The notes: a model not told the origin generated them from the sequence alone. A stretch of 64,000 nucleotides of DNA from Clarireedia homoeocarpa (GCA_001465935.1 LNKV01000003.1:1742363-1806362), one strand, 5' to 3'; positions 11,655-24,339 are shown, numbered from the stretch's first letter. A program made the numbers and translations.

Positions 11655-12737
11655 CTACTCGATTTCAACTCTTTTGATTTCGGTCCAGCTCTCTTCTTTC
11701 TCGACCTTTGGAACGGTGACGACAAGTACACCATCCTCCAATTTCGCCGTGATATTATCACCATCGATCTCATCATTATCGTCCGCATTCAAAGGCAGTT
11801 TCATGGTGCGTTCGAAAGCTCCAACTTTTCTCTCCTTCTTGGTAAGAGATTCCAGGAATTTCTCGTCACCAGGTCTATAGACAACACCAGCCATTGTCAA
11901 TGTGCTTTTCTCGGCATCCCAATGCACACCTACATCTTCCTTCTTTGCACCTGGTAATGCTACATGAAGGACGTATGCATTCTCCGTGGTGAAAACATCG
12001 ATTGGAGGAATGAATGAGTTCTCCATGTCAGCATCTTCTGGTACAAGAGTCTCACCGGAGCGTTGAGCATCTGGTGCGTTAAATCCGTTTTGCTCGGCAT
12101 AACTACGGAATGCTTGTGCAAGAGGGTGTGCTGAAAGTGATTCGATCAACGCGCTGAGATCAAATGGGCCCCCTGGGCCACCGAAAGGGGGTGGTGGTGG
12201 GGGCGGGTGATGTCCATGAGGGCCTCCCCAGCCTCCTCGGTAGCCCCAGCCTCCTCTTCCTCGTCCTCCGAATCCCCCGCATCCTCCGGGTCCATGTCTG
12301 CCACGATGTCTGCCTCCATGAGGCCTGGGAGAATGTCCTCTAGCTTCTGTATCCGAGTTCTCATCGCCAGATTGACCTTCGCCTTGGTGACGGCTTCCAT
12401 GTCTGCCGTGATGATGTGGTCCGAAATGTGGTCTTGCTTCCCTATCCTCGTTCTCTGCCTGCTCTCCTTCTCTTCGTGGTGAACGAGATCGTTCACCGTG
12501 AGCGGAACGATTGCGAGAACCATCTCGACGGCCGCAGCGACGGCCCCGGCGGCCAAATCCGCCTCTACCAAATGGTCCTGGACCCCCGAAAGGAAAGTCA
12601 AAGCCGTGAAGAGGGTGTCCTTCAGGTCCAGGACCCCACATATTGAATGACTGGGAAGTGTGGTCGACTCCTGCACCGGAATTTTGCATTGAGCGCACGA
12701 AATCCCAGAAAGGAGCTTGTTGATTGTTGAAAGCCAT
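11655..12737 (-). CDS. Hsp20/alpha-crystallin small heat-shock protein with long Gly/His/Arg-rich N-terminus
   Basis: A single uninterrupted frame of 360 residues starting MAFNNQQAPFWDFV, typical of fungal Hsp20 starts with a short aromatic helix. Residues about 245-360 are the alpha-crystallin domain: PPIDVFTTENAYVLHVALPG, then KKEDVGVHWD and the signature EDGVLVVTVPK near the end. These proteins are ATP-independent holdases that keep unfolded proteins soluble. The odd part is residues 36-190: an extended low-complexity segment with GFGRRGRR, HHHGRHGSRH and GGWGYRGGWGG, ending in a proline run before a short helix. Usual fungal members are about 180-240 residues, so this segment accounts for most of the extra length. 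It resembles RGG-type RNA-binding disorder (inference). Base composition of the segment is GC-rich, reflecting its Gly codons. Confidence 0.93.
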   Translation of the reverse strand: MAFNNQQAPFWDFVRSMQNSGAGVDHTSQSFNMWGPGPEGHPLHGFDFPFGGPGPFGRGGFGRRGRRCGRRDGSRNRSAHGERSRSPRREGEQAENEDREARPHFGPHHHGRHGSRHQGEGQSGDENSDTEARGHSPRPHGGRHRGRHGPGGCGGFGGRGRGGWGYRGGWGGPHGHHPPPPPPPFGGPGGPFDLSALIESLSAHPLAQAFRSYAEQNGFNAPDAQRSGETLVPEDADMENSFIPPIDVFTTENAYVLHVALPGAKKEDVGVHWDAEKSTLTMAGVVYRPGDEKFLESLTKKERKVGAFERTMKLPLNADDNDEIDGDNITAKLEDGVLVVTVPKVEKEESWTEIKRVEIE

Positions 12738-13196
12738 GTTGATGGATATGATGTAGATGATGATATGGAAGATAGATAGATATTATGAGGATGAAATCAG
12801 CGATTATATACAGCTCAGGTAAGATAGGCAAGCACCAAGAACGTAAACCATTTAGCCAGGAGGCAAAAACGCGACACCGCTTACCTGCCTAGATTCAGCC
12901 AGCAAGTTGCCTACGCATTGCTTCGAAAGCATAGAAGACTCTCGAAAGAGCTGGTTGGACCTTTAGGTGAAGCAGCCGCGCGTACGCAACCACAAACTAT
13001 GAATGTGTGGCGTAAGCCTCCGTCTATTTCCCCACAACTGTGGCTAATAATGTGAGTACTTTGTTTGCTGCGATTCGCAAGCAAAGTGACTCTTGGATGA
13101 GTCAGAAAATCAGGTTTCCCCGAACGGTCCGGACAAATCAAAACGACTGCAATGTCTTCGGTATATAATTTCGGTACCGAAACGGACTCTAGTCGG

Positions 13197-13217
13197 TTCC
13201 GAGAATTTCTCGAATTC
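13197..13217. promoter_or_regulatory. Candidate heat-shock element upstream of Hsp20
   Basis: The 21-bp stretch carries alternating TTC and GAA triplets (TTC, GAA, TTC, GAA, TTC) about 460 bp upstream of the Hsp20 start. The spacing is close to but not exactly the 5-bp period of a canonical HSF site, so this is a weak call. Confidence 0.3.
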
Positions 13218-15106
13218 GCCACTGGGACCCTTATGCAAAAAAACATTCAAGCCACAAACACGTGCACTGATTATCCCCGCCAAAGCATCCCGATCCTCGA
13301 ATCCTCGAGCATCTTACACCTCATCTCCATCATCGAGCGCTTTTCAAACGTCCAGACCCATCAATCCCTTAACCCAAACGGGATGTTGCTACCCTGGGAG
13401 AATGGATAAGACATGCAACAAAAAGGCAAAACCTGGACATAACCGCGAACGGCACTTCTCACCCCTATTCCTATTCCTATCTCCTCCCCAATCCGACCTA
13501 GAGGGGTCTTTCTCGTCCAACATTTGCATGCCAGAACTGCATACTTCTTACACCGTATTTAGACATGTTTCATGTTGGGAGACGTGCAACAAAAACACAA
13601 GAACCTGGATCGAGGTTCACGGCAGGTTGAGATGCGAGTGGCTGATGGAATTAGGTAATGTGAGCGTTTCGAGATTGGCGTCGTGATACGTGGGATGGTG
13701 AAGTACAGTACAGTATTTTGGCGGGGTATGCTGGCTGTGTAGATGTCATCCTAGTCGACATCTGGACCTTGACATTCATTTGTCCGCCCTGAGGTTTCTA
13801 TTCTACTTTGCCGGAAAGCCGACGTGAGGAAGTCAACGTATGAAAGTCTACGTGCAACAATCAGGGCTGTAACAATGCACCACCTTCAGAGCAACTCCGT
13901 CTCCACTCTCCGGTTCCAAACCAAGTTGATAGTGATTTAAATCCCCGCCCCAGATATTTCTCAGCATAGGCGGTCCTTGCTAGTCTTTACTGACCACGAC
14001 TCCGCCACACATCGTAAACCTTTTCCTGCTTGAGAACGAGAGAACCAAAAACTTCTTCGTGCTGCCTGACATATTAGCAACTACTACTGTCCTGCACACC
14101 CGAATTAGCCTCGAATATCTACAGCTGACAGTGCCCCGTACAATGACAGCTTGACGGGCCAGATCAGCCTCCGTTTAATTCACCACCACCAACTCCTCAC
14201 GTGGTAAAGGATCACTGATTCCAACTTCAATATTTAGCTCAGTCATGGAGCGAATAGATATCAAGTTCTTCCACTTCCTCTGTTTTACCACATCTAACAT
14301 CACATTCATCCGGCTCTATGACCCAATAGATTTTCTCCAGGTTCTTACACATCAAGGTCAATTGAAGCAGCGAACCAACAACGAAACCCAAAATCATACA
14401 TGTATCACAGTCCGAGGCTTTGGGACGTGCGCGGCTTCGAAGCTGCCGCCTAGCTCGTCATGTGTAGATAGATACTAGTCGTAAACTCGAGAAATCCTCT
14501 GGAAAATTCCTTGTGAAAGCTACCAAACTGCCGGCCTCTAAAAAGGACAGGACATCGACGTCGGGATTGAACAATGCAAGACGAGTATCCGCTTTATGCA
14601 TATCAGATATCTCTTTCTACCCCATCTTTAGGCATCTCACGGTAGAGAGGTTCGAATCGCGATATATGCCTCTCGATTGGTACCTTATTATATCTGGCAA
14701 GCGTTCCATGACTTGGAGGTGTCGACTGGTTGATATCAGGCTCTATCTCGATTCGATGAGCAGATATATTTCTACGTGAGAATGAGGCAGGAGCTCAACA
14801 AGACGAGAACGGGCTGCTACTTTCCATATTTTGCACCTTGATTCGGCAGGAAGTTCAGGAAAACCCGGGAAGCTTCTCCTCATAGTTGCAATGGCTCTTG
14901 TGTAGCGATGTTAGATTTAGCCTTCAAGCTCGCCCCCCGACGTCTTCACAACCATCACCGGAACCTTCTCCATCATCCGATCCTAAATCCTCCTCCATCC
15001 TACACAGGAGTTCGACATCCAACCGCAGCGGGAGATGGGTTGAAAAAAAAAAAAAAGATCTCGGAAATTTAAGACGATCCCCGAAAGCCAGCTTTCAGAA
15101 CGGTAT

Positions 15107-15428
15107 GACTGACTGACTGACTGACTGACTGACTGACTACATTGAATAGCGAAAACAGCCCAGTCCCGATCTAATCTCCTCTCCTATTCCATGCTCGGCG
15201 TAGCCCAGCGTCTGGATACACGCACGCGCACACACAGGGCGCAGTATGAGATTTCTGCTCAAAGACAAGACAAGACAAGACAAGACAAGACGAGACGAGA
15301 AGAGCGAAGGAAGCGGCCGGCATCTCAGGGAATCCCCGCCTCCCTCCCTCCCTCCCTCTTCTTTTTAGGAAATCAACGCGATTCAATCATATCATATCAT
15401 ATCATATCATATCATATCATATCATATC
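15107..15428. repeat. Cluster of four microsatellites
   Basis: Within about 320 bp there are eight copies of GACT (15107-15138), an AAGAC pentamer array drifting into GAGAC (15262-15300), a CCCT-type array (15341-15358) and an ATATC pentamer array (about 15386-15428). All lie in the gene-poor region. Confidence 0.9.
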
Positions 15429-16983
15429 CAATCCAAAGAAGGGGGTTAGAGGGGCGGGGGGAATGAACATCTATGCTATATAAAATTCTCTCTCTTCCTT
15501 CCTCCCAGGGCGTTGATTTTGCAGAAAACCGAATTCGATATAAACGCACGGAAAAGGGGCTGGAGATTGTTAACGTGGGCCCCCCGGTACGAATATCAAA
15601 TTATCGCGACTGGAGTGGTTTCCAGGCGGGGGCGTTCGGACGGGGAAGGGGGAGATTGCGGGATTCTTTACAGTAATAAATGTTACGGCGTCAGGAGGTC
15701 AAGCTGCTCCGATGAATGGGACTTTGATACTCAAGAAGGTTGAAAGCGTGTTTGTTGCCGATCCTACTGGGTCTGATACGAGTAGATGAACTAGTTAGTT
15801 ATGCGTAATGTTGTGGTGTGACTGTAAGTAAATAAGTTGACCCCTTTTCTGCAAACATCCATCTAGTTGTAGACGTTGTTTACCGCCTACTCTGGTACTA
15901 CCATTACTGTATTTATCCAACATTGATATCCATATGCACATTCATTTTCACCTCGAAGCAGCACACGCATGCGGAATGCTTAATCACAATATAATATAAT
16001 TGCATGTACCATCCTTTACTATCCTTATTCCTATCCCTTTTCCCTAACTTCCACATCTACCTCTACCTCTACTTCCGCACACCCCTCTTCCGCTACATGG
16101 CTCCACACTCCACACACCAAGTATCTCATCTCATCACCATAAAATTCATTCATGAGTACCTTTTCCATTCCTTGTCTTGTGTTGTCTTGTCCTTTCTTTC
16201 CTAACATTCTCCCCCACCACACACGCCATACATACGTTCATCGCCATCCATCCATCCATCATACCCATACTTCCGCCTTCCAAATCTCCAACCCGATCGT
16301 ATATTCCCATGCCTATGTCCCATCCCTATCCCCAATCCCATTCCCCCCATACATCCCATCCATCTCCAACTAGCAAGCAAAAAAAGGTCAAATAAAAAAT
16401 ATCAAAAGCTTGCAAGACAGCCACGCAATGCCCAACCCACCATCCATCCCAATCCTGTCCCATTCCGAGCACCCGCCCATCCATTCAACCTCACCACCGA
16501 CACGATAAAGATATATAGATAATCACACAAAAGAAAAAAAAAGGGAAAAAAAAAAAAGCAAAACTCCCATCTCCATACCCGGCCCTTATCCCTTTTTATC
16601 CATAATATATAGAGTAGTAGTAGTAATAACCCAATACCTAATAAACCAAATGATATATTTCTGTCTTCCAGCCTGCCCGTGTGAGAAACCAAACGAAAAA
16701 CAAAGATTGTACTTGACACTCCGTGTTAACAAATAAACAAACAAAAATTCAACGACGATGGTAAGTAAAATAGTGTTTATAAGATAAACGGAGTCTCAGT
16801 CCCAACATATGAGAAGGACAATGCTATACATAAGGAATGAGCTGTAAAATTGCTTGCTTTCGTTTGCTCTACTCGTCCCGTGAATTCTTTTGCTGTATTG
16901 CTTTCTTCTGATCATGGCGCCCGAGAAAAGCTGGAGAGATAAAATATGTCGATGACATTCACCAAATGAAAGAGATTGTTGTT

Positions 16984-19900
16984 TTAAACGATTTCAAACT
17001 CGTTGCCTGAGTCATCTTCGGTGTTCTCAATCGCATCTAGAGGTCCGAACATGGCTTTGTATCGTTGCAATTCTTTTAGTTGATCCCCAAGACTTTCAAG
17101 AACTGTGCCCATTGGCGCTCGGAGTTGGTCAAGATTCGAAATTGTTCCTTGACCAATCGCTAAGTGGCGAGTAGCAATCGTAGAGACACATGTCTATATA
17201 ATGCGTTAGTTAAATCAGACGAAGGTATTATAGATATCAAAGCTTACCTCAATTCTCGAGACTTGATGAGTCAAGAAGTTCAGCAAAAAGCGATCAGTGA
17301 CTTCTCCACCCTTGGTTTTCATTTTCTCAAGCATCTCCGTCTCAGGGGGCTGCAAAGCCACGCCGGCACCTCTATCCACCTCAAGACTAGAGCACAGCAT
17401 CTCAAGTCTTAGACTGATCCTCCACAGATCCCAGATAGTGTCAGGGGTAATACTCAATTGCGAATCGCGCTGAAGGGTTGCGGGTTCTTCCTCCAAAACA
17501 GCGCCTCCGCCCTCAGCCGGAACTTGATAGTTGATTCGACCAGATAGAGCATGTGGATACATGAGATAGATGTATTCTGGATTCTCCAATCCTTTGAGTT
17601 TTCGTTCTCCCATGTCCTTAACTTCAAATCCTTGACTGCTAAGGGAGCTGAGTTCACGACGAATTGCTTGACTGATTAGATCGCTATCATAAGTATCTTC
17701 GGAACCAAGAGAGCTTGAACGATCATTCTCGCTATAAGTTTCAAGACATCGCTGAATTTCTGAGATAAAGTCGGCTGACACTGTAATCTGGCCACCATCG
17801 GCGACAGATGAAATACGAGAGGCGCGGTTAACCATCGGGCCAAAGTAGTCCATACGTCTTGTAATGGGATCATTCTCGCACACAGGATGACCCCAGTGAG
17901 CCCCCATTCTTACACTCAAACCCTTGAATATCAAGTTTTGATTGTTGTCAAAGACCTCCTGGCCAGCAGGATCATTTATGACCTCGGCAGGCCAATTGAC
18001 TTCAAGTAGTGCGGATTGAACAGCGAAACACCACAGAAGAGCGGAAGTGGCGGTAGGGAAAGATACCATGAAAGCATCACCTTCTGTTTTGACTTCGTAT
18101 CCACCAATAATCCGTAATTGACGACGCATGACCTCGTTGTGCAGCTTGATAGCAGAGCGCATAGCGCTAGGATGTGATTCCCAAAGTTTCGTGGAGCTCT
18201 TGATATCTGTAAATACAATACTGACATCACCGACTGGTGCTTGAACTTCATCTTGCAGTCTGCGCAACATAGAGTCATCGACAGTTTCACCCTTCTTCTT
18301 GGGCCTTTTGGCAGGAATATATCTGTCTTCCATTATTGTGTTGGGATTAAAGGATATGCTCTGCACACGTGGTCGAATTTGTGCTCTCTTCTTCAAATCA
18401 CTGACGCCCATCATCATAACCATCAATTTCCCTGACGCGCCAAAGGCTATAGCAACATCGCGAAGTCTCTGTGCTGCTCTCATCAGGTCATTACGTTCAA
18501 GTCTCGCGATATCGACCACTAGTTCGGGTGACAGGTACTCCCAAAGCTCTCTGGAGGCTATTAGAACCATCTCGTCCTGCTCCTTGATAGTGACGTGAGT
18601 GACGTTGGGCGCAGCCTGAACGGCAGGCATTAGGTGAACATATCCAAAAGCCCTCGAAACTTCGAGGATGTCATTGAGTTTTCCCTGTCTGGAAACCCAG
18701 CCTCCAGCATCACGAATACGTTGTCTCTCGTTAGGCTCGGCGGGATCATGTTTCCTTGTCAAAATTCGATGACCACCTTCGGAGTGTATCAGCATAGCCT
18801 GAGCATCTCCTACATTTGCAACATAAAGCTCGGATTGTTGTAAGAACATCACAGTGGCTACTCCACCAGAGTGAAGATCTGCTTGGCTGAGGACAGCTGG
18901 AGCAGCAGAGCCTCGATGGGAAAGTAACGATCTCTCCTCGGTGTTCTGGCTTGCGGCTGTTGCGAGATCTTTGTTAAGAGATAAAAATGCGCGCCTCAAT
19001 GCATCTGCAGGCGTCTCTTCATTCAATACATTCAGCCTCCCTAGCTCGTCGCTGAATATATGACCGAAGTTCTCGTGTAGATACTTCGCGATTTTTGATC
19101 CTCCATTAGAGAGTGCTTGTCCATCAAACATACCAAGCACTGTTTCTGCCTCATTAGAGTTGAATCGTGGAACCACCATGTCAATGATAGATAGATGGTC
19201 ATTCTTGCCCAGTGTATCTGCCATACCATATGCCAACTGTCCAGCTAGAGAACCTGAAGTTCGAACTCTTCGGTCTTCAGTCTGATCAGGGATAGTAGGA
19301 ATCGTCAGAGTAACGTCCATGAGGCCCAAGATCCGTAGGTGTTGTAGGGCGCTAAAGTCGGTCAGGTCTTGACCATTCCGAGCCCCGGCGCTGATTGGTA
19401 ACGAAGGTTTGATTTCTAGACGCTTGTTGCCCGACAAGTTGAGGTACTTCAAATTTGTGTTCCAGTTCCAATTCCAATCATAAGGCCAATTCGAGACATT
19501 ATACTTCAGGGAGTTGCTACCACAATCCAGAACCGACAATCGGTGCGCCTTTCCAAGTTCTGCAGGTAGGGTTTGGAACTTGTTACCATTGATGTGCAAA
19601 ACTTGTAGTAAACTGAACTCCTCAAAGTCATCAGAGGGAAGCGATGTGAGCTCATTCCCAGATAAGTACAACTCAACTAATTGTGGCCAGCTCCTGATAG
19701 ATCTGTATGGTAAATCATTGAGGTCATTGTAAGAAAGGTTAAGAACACGCAGCTCGCTTAGGAGGGTGATCTCATCAAATACATCATCATCAAGCTGATT
19801 GTCTGCCAGGTACAAATTCTTTAGTGAACCCGCAAATGTATTCATGAGCTTGGCCGACAGCCCCGAGTCTTTTCGAGCGTTTGAAGATGGGTTTCCAAGG

Positions 19901-22900
19901 GTGCTTGCGGACGTACTGCGCGAAACAACCGAGGTCTTGCGGCCTCCTTTTCCGTAAACGGACACGACCGAACCTTTCCTAGCATCTGGAATAGGTGAGC
20001 TACCTACACTAAGAAGTCCACTTGAAGCTTGACTCGGTCGTCTATTTCCGAAACCATCAAGAGGCCCTAATTCTTCAAAGCTTGAATTCTGAGAGTTTGC
20101 GGCCGTTGCACTGCCGTTCTTTGACGCAACTTCGCCAGGTTGTTGAGGAGGTCTTGATCCCGGTTTGGGGAAGTTGTCTAAAACATTCGAGGAAACATTG
20201 AGTGTCTCCAACTTATTTGCCCACCATATTTCCATTGGCAGTTTCCTGAGGTTGTTCTGTCTGATATCAAGGAACCGTAACTCCGTCAAGCATCCTAGTT
20301 CCGCGGGAAGGCTGTTCAAGGCGTTACGAGCTATACTGAAATGCTCTAATTTATGCAATTTGCCAATTTGACTCGGTAACGATACGAAATGGTTCTGGTC
20401 AAGCACCAACTTGACGAGATTCGGCATCTTATCGAACGCCGCATCAGGAATTTGCGCCAATTTGGCGTTGGACAGATTCAGAGTTGTTAAGGATGGCACG
20501 GAATTCTTGATCTCGAATTTGGTCACAGGATTTGAATTCAGGCGAAGGACACGGATCTTGGTGAATTCTGATTCGCAAACCGAAACCGAGTTGTGATCAG
20601 CTGAGATTTGCTCAACTTTCGGAAGCGTGGCGATGATGTCGATGCTAGAGAGACTATTGTAACGAATGTCAACCTCTTTGAGGTTTACCAATTCTCCAAA
20701 TGAAGATGGGAGGGAACCTTTCAGACGATTATTTGTAATGACGAATCTTTCCAAATTGACGAGTTTGCCGATCTCCGAAGGTAGGTTAGAAATGCCATTA
20801 AAGCTCATATCAATATCAACTAGTCCAGACATCTCGCACAGAAATTCCGGAAAAGTTTCCAAGAAGTTGGATGACAAATTCAATGTTCTCATGGATTTGA
20901 AGTTGCCGAAGTACGGAGGCAAGCTCTTCAATCGATTGTTGGCCAACTTCAAGCTAATGAGACCTTGCAACCTCGATAATTCGGCGTGCTCGAGTTCTTC
21001 GATTCGATTGTTGGACACATCGAGAATTGTCAACCGGCTGGCGCGGCTAAGACTGGGTGGAAGTTTCCAAGATTCATTGCTGACGAATTTGATATCTCGT
21101 AAGTTTTGGCAAGCTTGTATGAAGTCTTTTGGCAGGTCTAAGGAGAGATTGCGAGACAAGTTGAGAGAGATAATTTCCGAGGCCTTGGAGTATAAGATGA
21201 TCGGGATGGTGATCAGATTTTTGCCCGAAAGATCAACATGGCTGTACTTTTGTACCCGAAGGAGGCTAGGATCGTTCGAAACAGAGACATACGACCGGTA
21301 GGGGAGAAATGAGAATCTGCAGAGATAACTATTGTCCTCCCTTCCAACATCTTCAATCCTATCTCTAGCCGAGTATCCTGCTTGTTCGAGTAGTCTCCTC
21401 TGAATGACAACTGGGCGTTCACCTGGTTGAAGGATACGTTGCAAATCGTGCTTCTTCATGATAAGCTGGAAAGTAGATAAATTCTCCGTCATGTAACTCT
21501 TTTTGCTAAGCTGCGCAATGACTTCCGTAACTGTAGAATTAAGGGGTGTCGATAACGTGGAAAAGGTACCATCTTCTCTGAAAATCCGAATGCAATAAGG
21601 TGTAGCTCTCTCTTCGGGTTGTTGTGGGATATCAGCTTCGTCAATCTCTTGGAGCCGCGAATTATTGTCGTCGTCAACCTTCTTTACAGCCCAGCTGTCT
21701 GGGGCATTCCAACCTAATCCGCCCGCACTGTTCTCGGCATCTTGCCTTGCTTCGTCCTCGACAATTCCGTTGAAAATGCTGTTGTCCAATGGTGTTAAAG
21801 GTGCTGCCGGTCTCGTCAGTATCCCATCCATGTCTGACAAATCTGTGTCGAGTTTAATTAATGCCCCGGATTGTTGGCCATTTCTGTCCATTGCTTCACA
21901 AGATAAATCCGAGTCATCTGCACCCCTTCCCTTGCCCTTCCTGAATGGGAGCTTTGGAAAAGTACCTTGTCGTGGCCCATTCGTACGAGGGGTCTGTATA
22001 TTCCCGTTCAGTTGACCTGGTAGGTTTACTTCTGATCCTGCCACACTTCCATCACGGCTCCATAGTCCAATCTCGGGCGATTCGTGTACTCTGGTCATGT
22101 CCATCCTAGCAGCTGGGCTATTTACCGACCGAGTAGACGCTGGCATTTCCTTCAATCGCGATGGCGTTTGTTCCTTCTCATGCTTTGTTTTCCGAAATCG
22201 ACCCAGGTTCAGTATGCTTCGTTTCGTCCCACTATGGGTGTCTCTCGGCGACGACGGCCCATCGCTGAGTCCGCCTTTCGTTGTTTGACTCCAATTACTT
22301 GTCCCACTCGGTGTCGGACTTTTAGGTCTTTGGAGGAGGCTTGCGGTGGAGGAATTAGCCGCGACTGAGGTCATCGGCGTCCGGTCTTTGAACCGCATAC
22401 TGTATGTGGACTCTTCTCGACTTATTGTTGGACGCAGTGATCGTGTATCATCGTTGCTTCTGTTGTGCCGGTGGTGATGACCAGGGAGGTGGACGTAGGT
22501 GTGTGCGGATTTAGCAGAGGAGGAAGTTTTAGGGGGTCGGTCGGAGTTATCGTTGTTGATGTATCGATCTCTGTCGGGACCTGAGAGATTCTCTCGCACA
22601 GGGGCTTCGCCATACAAACTTATATCCTATAAAGACATTAGCATGATTAGAAGCAATGCATTGGAAAAAATCAGTATTGGGCATGCCATGTCATCGTAGC
22701 TTCTGACTTTGGTGTCTGAAGAAAAAATTGAACGAATTGCAGAAGCATAGAATTTCATTTCAAGAACATGGAGAAGCAGGAAGTAGTGATAGGGAGTAAA
22801 TTTGATGATGATGATGATGAAGATTGCGAATGAAGATCGAATTTACACTGACCTGGGAGTCCTGATATAAAAATGGAACAATGTCGCTAGATGGTACTGG

Positions 22901-23929
22901 TGTTCTGGGTCGGGATCCACCCGGTGCTGGGGATGCGTCTCTATTATGTCCGTGGTCTGTGGCAGATGAATGATTTCTATCTCGATGGCTCCGCGCAAAT
23001 GAATGTGATCGTGCCTCTTTTCCATGCGACGGAAGGCTCGTATCAGAACTATTTACACCGGGAAGGTCCTCGCCAAAGAAAGTTTGCAGTTTTTTGTGAA
23101 TCCCGCCTCTACTCACACTCGATTTCGACCCTGTACTACTCGCAGTAGTTATACTCGCCACTGAAGGTCGTCTTTCATCGCCGAAAAATGTATCTGCAGG
23201 AGAATCGCTCGCATTCGTGTTGCCCGTTACTGCGGTGCCGGGTCTGTTAATTGGCGATAGTTGCGAAGCTTGCGACAAAGCGTCGCTCGAATCATTGTAA
23301 AAACTGGTGAATCCATTTGGTGAACCTGCTGCGCTACTCCCACTCGACATCCACGGTGCAATCTGACTTTGTGGCGCAAGCGCACTCGGGGGATTATGAT
23401 GTATTTGAGGAATGCGCCCACCAGAGGTTTCGAGGACGGCAAGGTCGCGTCTATAATTGCCGAAGTCGGCCATTCTATGGTCCCGCGGCGACACATTAGG
23501 AGATATAGATGACGATGCAGATATTGCGGATCGAGGTGCAGCAGATGTTGGCGATACTTGAGGATCGCTTTCAACCCGATTATTACTGACAATGCAAGCA
23601 GCCGTTAGTGTTTAGTTATTGGAACATGGCCATGGCCATGGCCACGGCTTTTATCCCATGAAGAAAAAAAATGCTTTGTGCAACAGCCACCATTTTTTTC
23701 CGAAAGAAGATGAAGATGAATAATAAGAAAAGGCAATAAGGGAAATTGAGGGGGGGGGGGGGGGATCTTACCTTGGTCTATCGGTCTTCACCTGCATTGG
23801 CGTTCCTCGTCTTGATGGGCCGCGGAACAGTGAGGAGGCTGGACCTTTAATTGTATCGGTTGACTTCCAACTGTCAGTGCTCGAGCTCGTCGCAGAGCTA
23901 TTTCGATAGGAAGCATCCTTTCTGGTCAT
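16984..23929 (-). CDS. Adenylate cyclase (CYR1/BAC type)
   Basis: Four exons (minus): 23929-23772, 23585-22853, 22626-17248 and 17193-16984; introns 186, 226 and 54 nt; 2159 residues, close to other filamentous-fungal cyclases. Order of parts: a Ser-rich disordered N-terminus (1-640), a Ras-association domain (about 640-737), more than a dozen leucine-rich repeats (about 755-1420), a PP2C-like domain (about 1425-1700), the class III catalytic domain (about 1763-1995) with VSIVFTDIKSSTKLWE, GGYEVKTEGDAFMVSF and MDYFGPMVNRASRIS, and a C-terminal tail that ends in exon 4. It makes cAMP from ATP downstream of Ras and G-alpha and drives protein kinase A, which controls growth, conidiation and infection in many fungi. 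The start MTRKDASYRNSS and the C-terminal 70 residues are predictions resting on consistent phases and good donor/acceptor signals. Confidence 0.96.
23750..23764. repeat. 15-nt G run (C run in the adenylate cyclase transcript)
   Basis: It lies in intron 1 of the adenylate cyclase gene. Read in the sense direction the intron opens GTAAGAT and then runs straight into 15 C residues, so the tract sits within ten bases of the 5' splice site. Confidence 0.9.
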
Positions 23930-24027
23930 ATTTGACCAGATGTGTAAATTAAAAAATGTCCATTCGAGTAGTTATCGTCCTCTTGAAGGGGTTAAAAGTG
24001 TGAAATGGGTAGGTAGGGTATTCGTGG

Positions 24028-24163
24028 GGAGGTGAGGTGGAGGTGGTGAGGTGAGGTAAGGTGGTGAGGTGAGGTAAGGTGGTGAGGTGTGGTGAGGTGT
24101 GGTGAGGTGAGGTAAGGTAAGGTAAGGTAAGGTAAGGTAAGGTGAGGTAGGGTAGGGTAGGGG
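24028..24163. repeat. GGTGAGGTAAGG-type minisatellite
   Basis: Degenerate G-rich tandem units of GGTGAG, GGTAAG and GGTGTG, then GGTAGG, all on the plus strand. The array starts about 100 bp upstream of the adenylate cyclase ATG, so it probably lies in the 5' leader or core promoter of that gene. Confidence 0.85.
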
Positions 24164-24339
24164 AAGGTCGATAGAGTGGAGGGCGGGCGGGTAGTAAGTA
24201 TGAGGGGAAAAGGTTGTAATTTTGAGGTGGACGGGCGTAGGGGTAGGTAAGTGAGTCGAGGTGATGTAGCTATTCCGGATCTTATTATGGATTATGTATA
24301 ATCCTGTTGTGCTTTTTCGCGTACAATTTGGGGGGGGGA

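Larger units (their letters stand above)
12738..16983. other. Gene-poor intergenic region, 4.2 kb
   Basis: No gene could be supported on either strand. The left end is the Hsp20 promoter and the right end, a CT-rich and AT-rich stretch at 16000-16980, is the 3' flank of adenylate cyclase. The centre holds a dense cluster of simple repeats at 15107-15428. The longest frame (13093-13686, plus, 197 codons) lacks domains and is likely chance. Confidence 0.5.

Noticed and set aside
13093..13686. 197-codon open frame on the plus strand
   Set aside because: No domain, signal peptide or splice context; a frame of this length is expected about once by chance in a window of this size and composition.
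14600..14700. Possible tRNA B-box (GGTTCGAATC near 14650)
   Set aside because: The flanking bases do not pair into a T-arm, and no acceptor stem, D-arm or anticodon arm could be built.
15386..15428. ATATC array as a CRISPR-like or phage repeat
   Set aside because: It is a simple pentamer microsatellite with no spacers, and the host is eukaryotic.
20666..21301. 211-codon plus-strand frame opposite the leucine-rich repeats
   Set aside because: Antisense shadow of the adenylate cyclase LRR codons; no independent evidence.
24100..24163. GGTAAGGTAAGG/GGTAGGGTAGGG as an internal telomere repeat
   Set aside because: The units vary among GGTGAG, GGTAAG and GGTAGG and do not match TTAGGG in phase; a promoter minisatellite explains it better.
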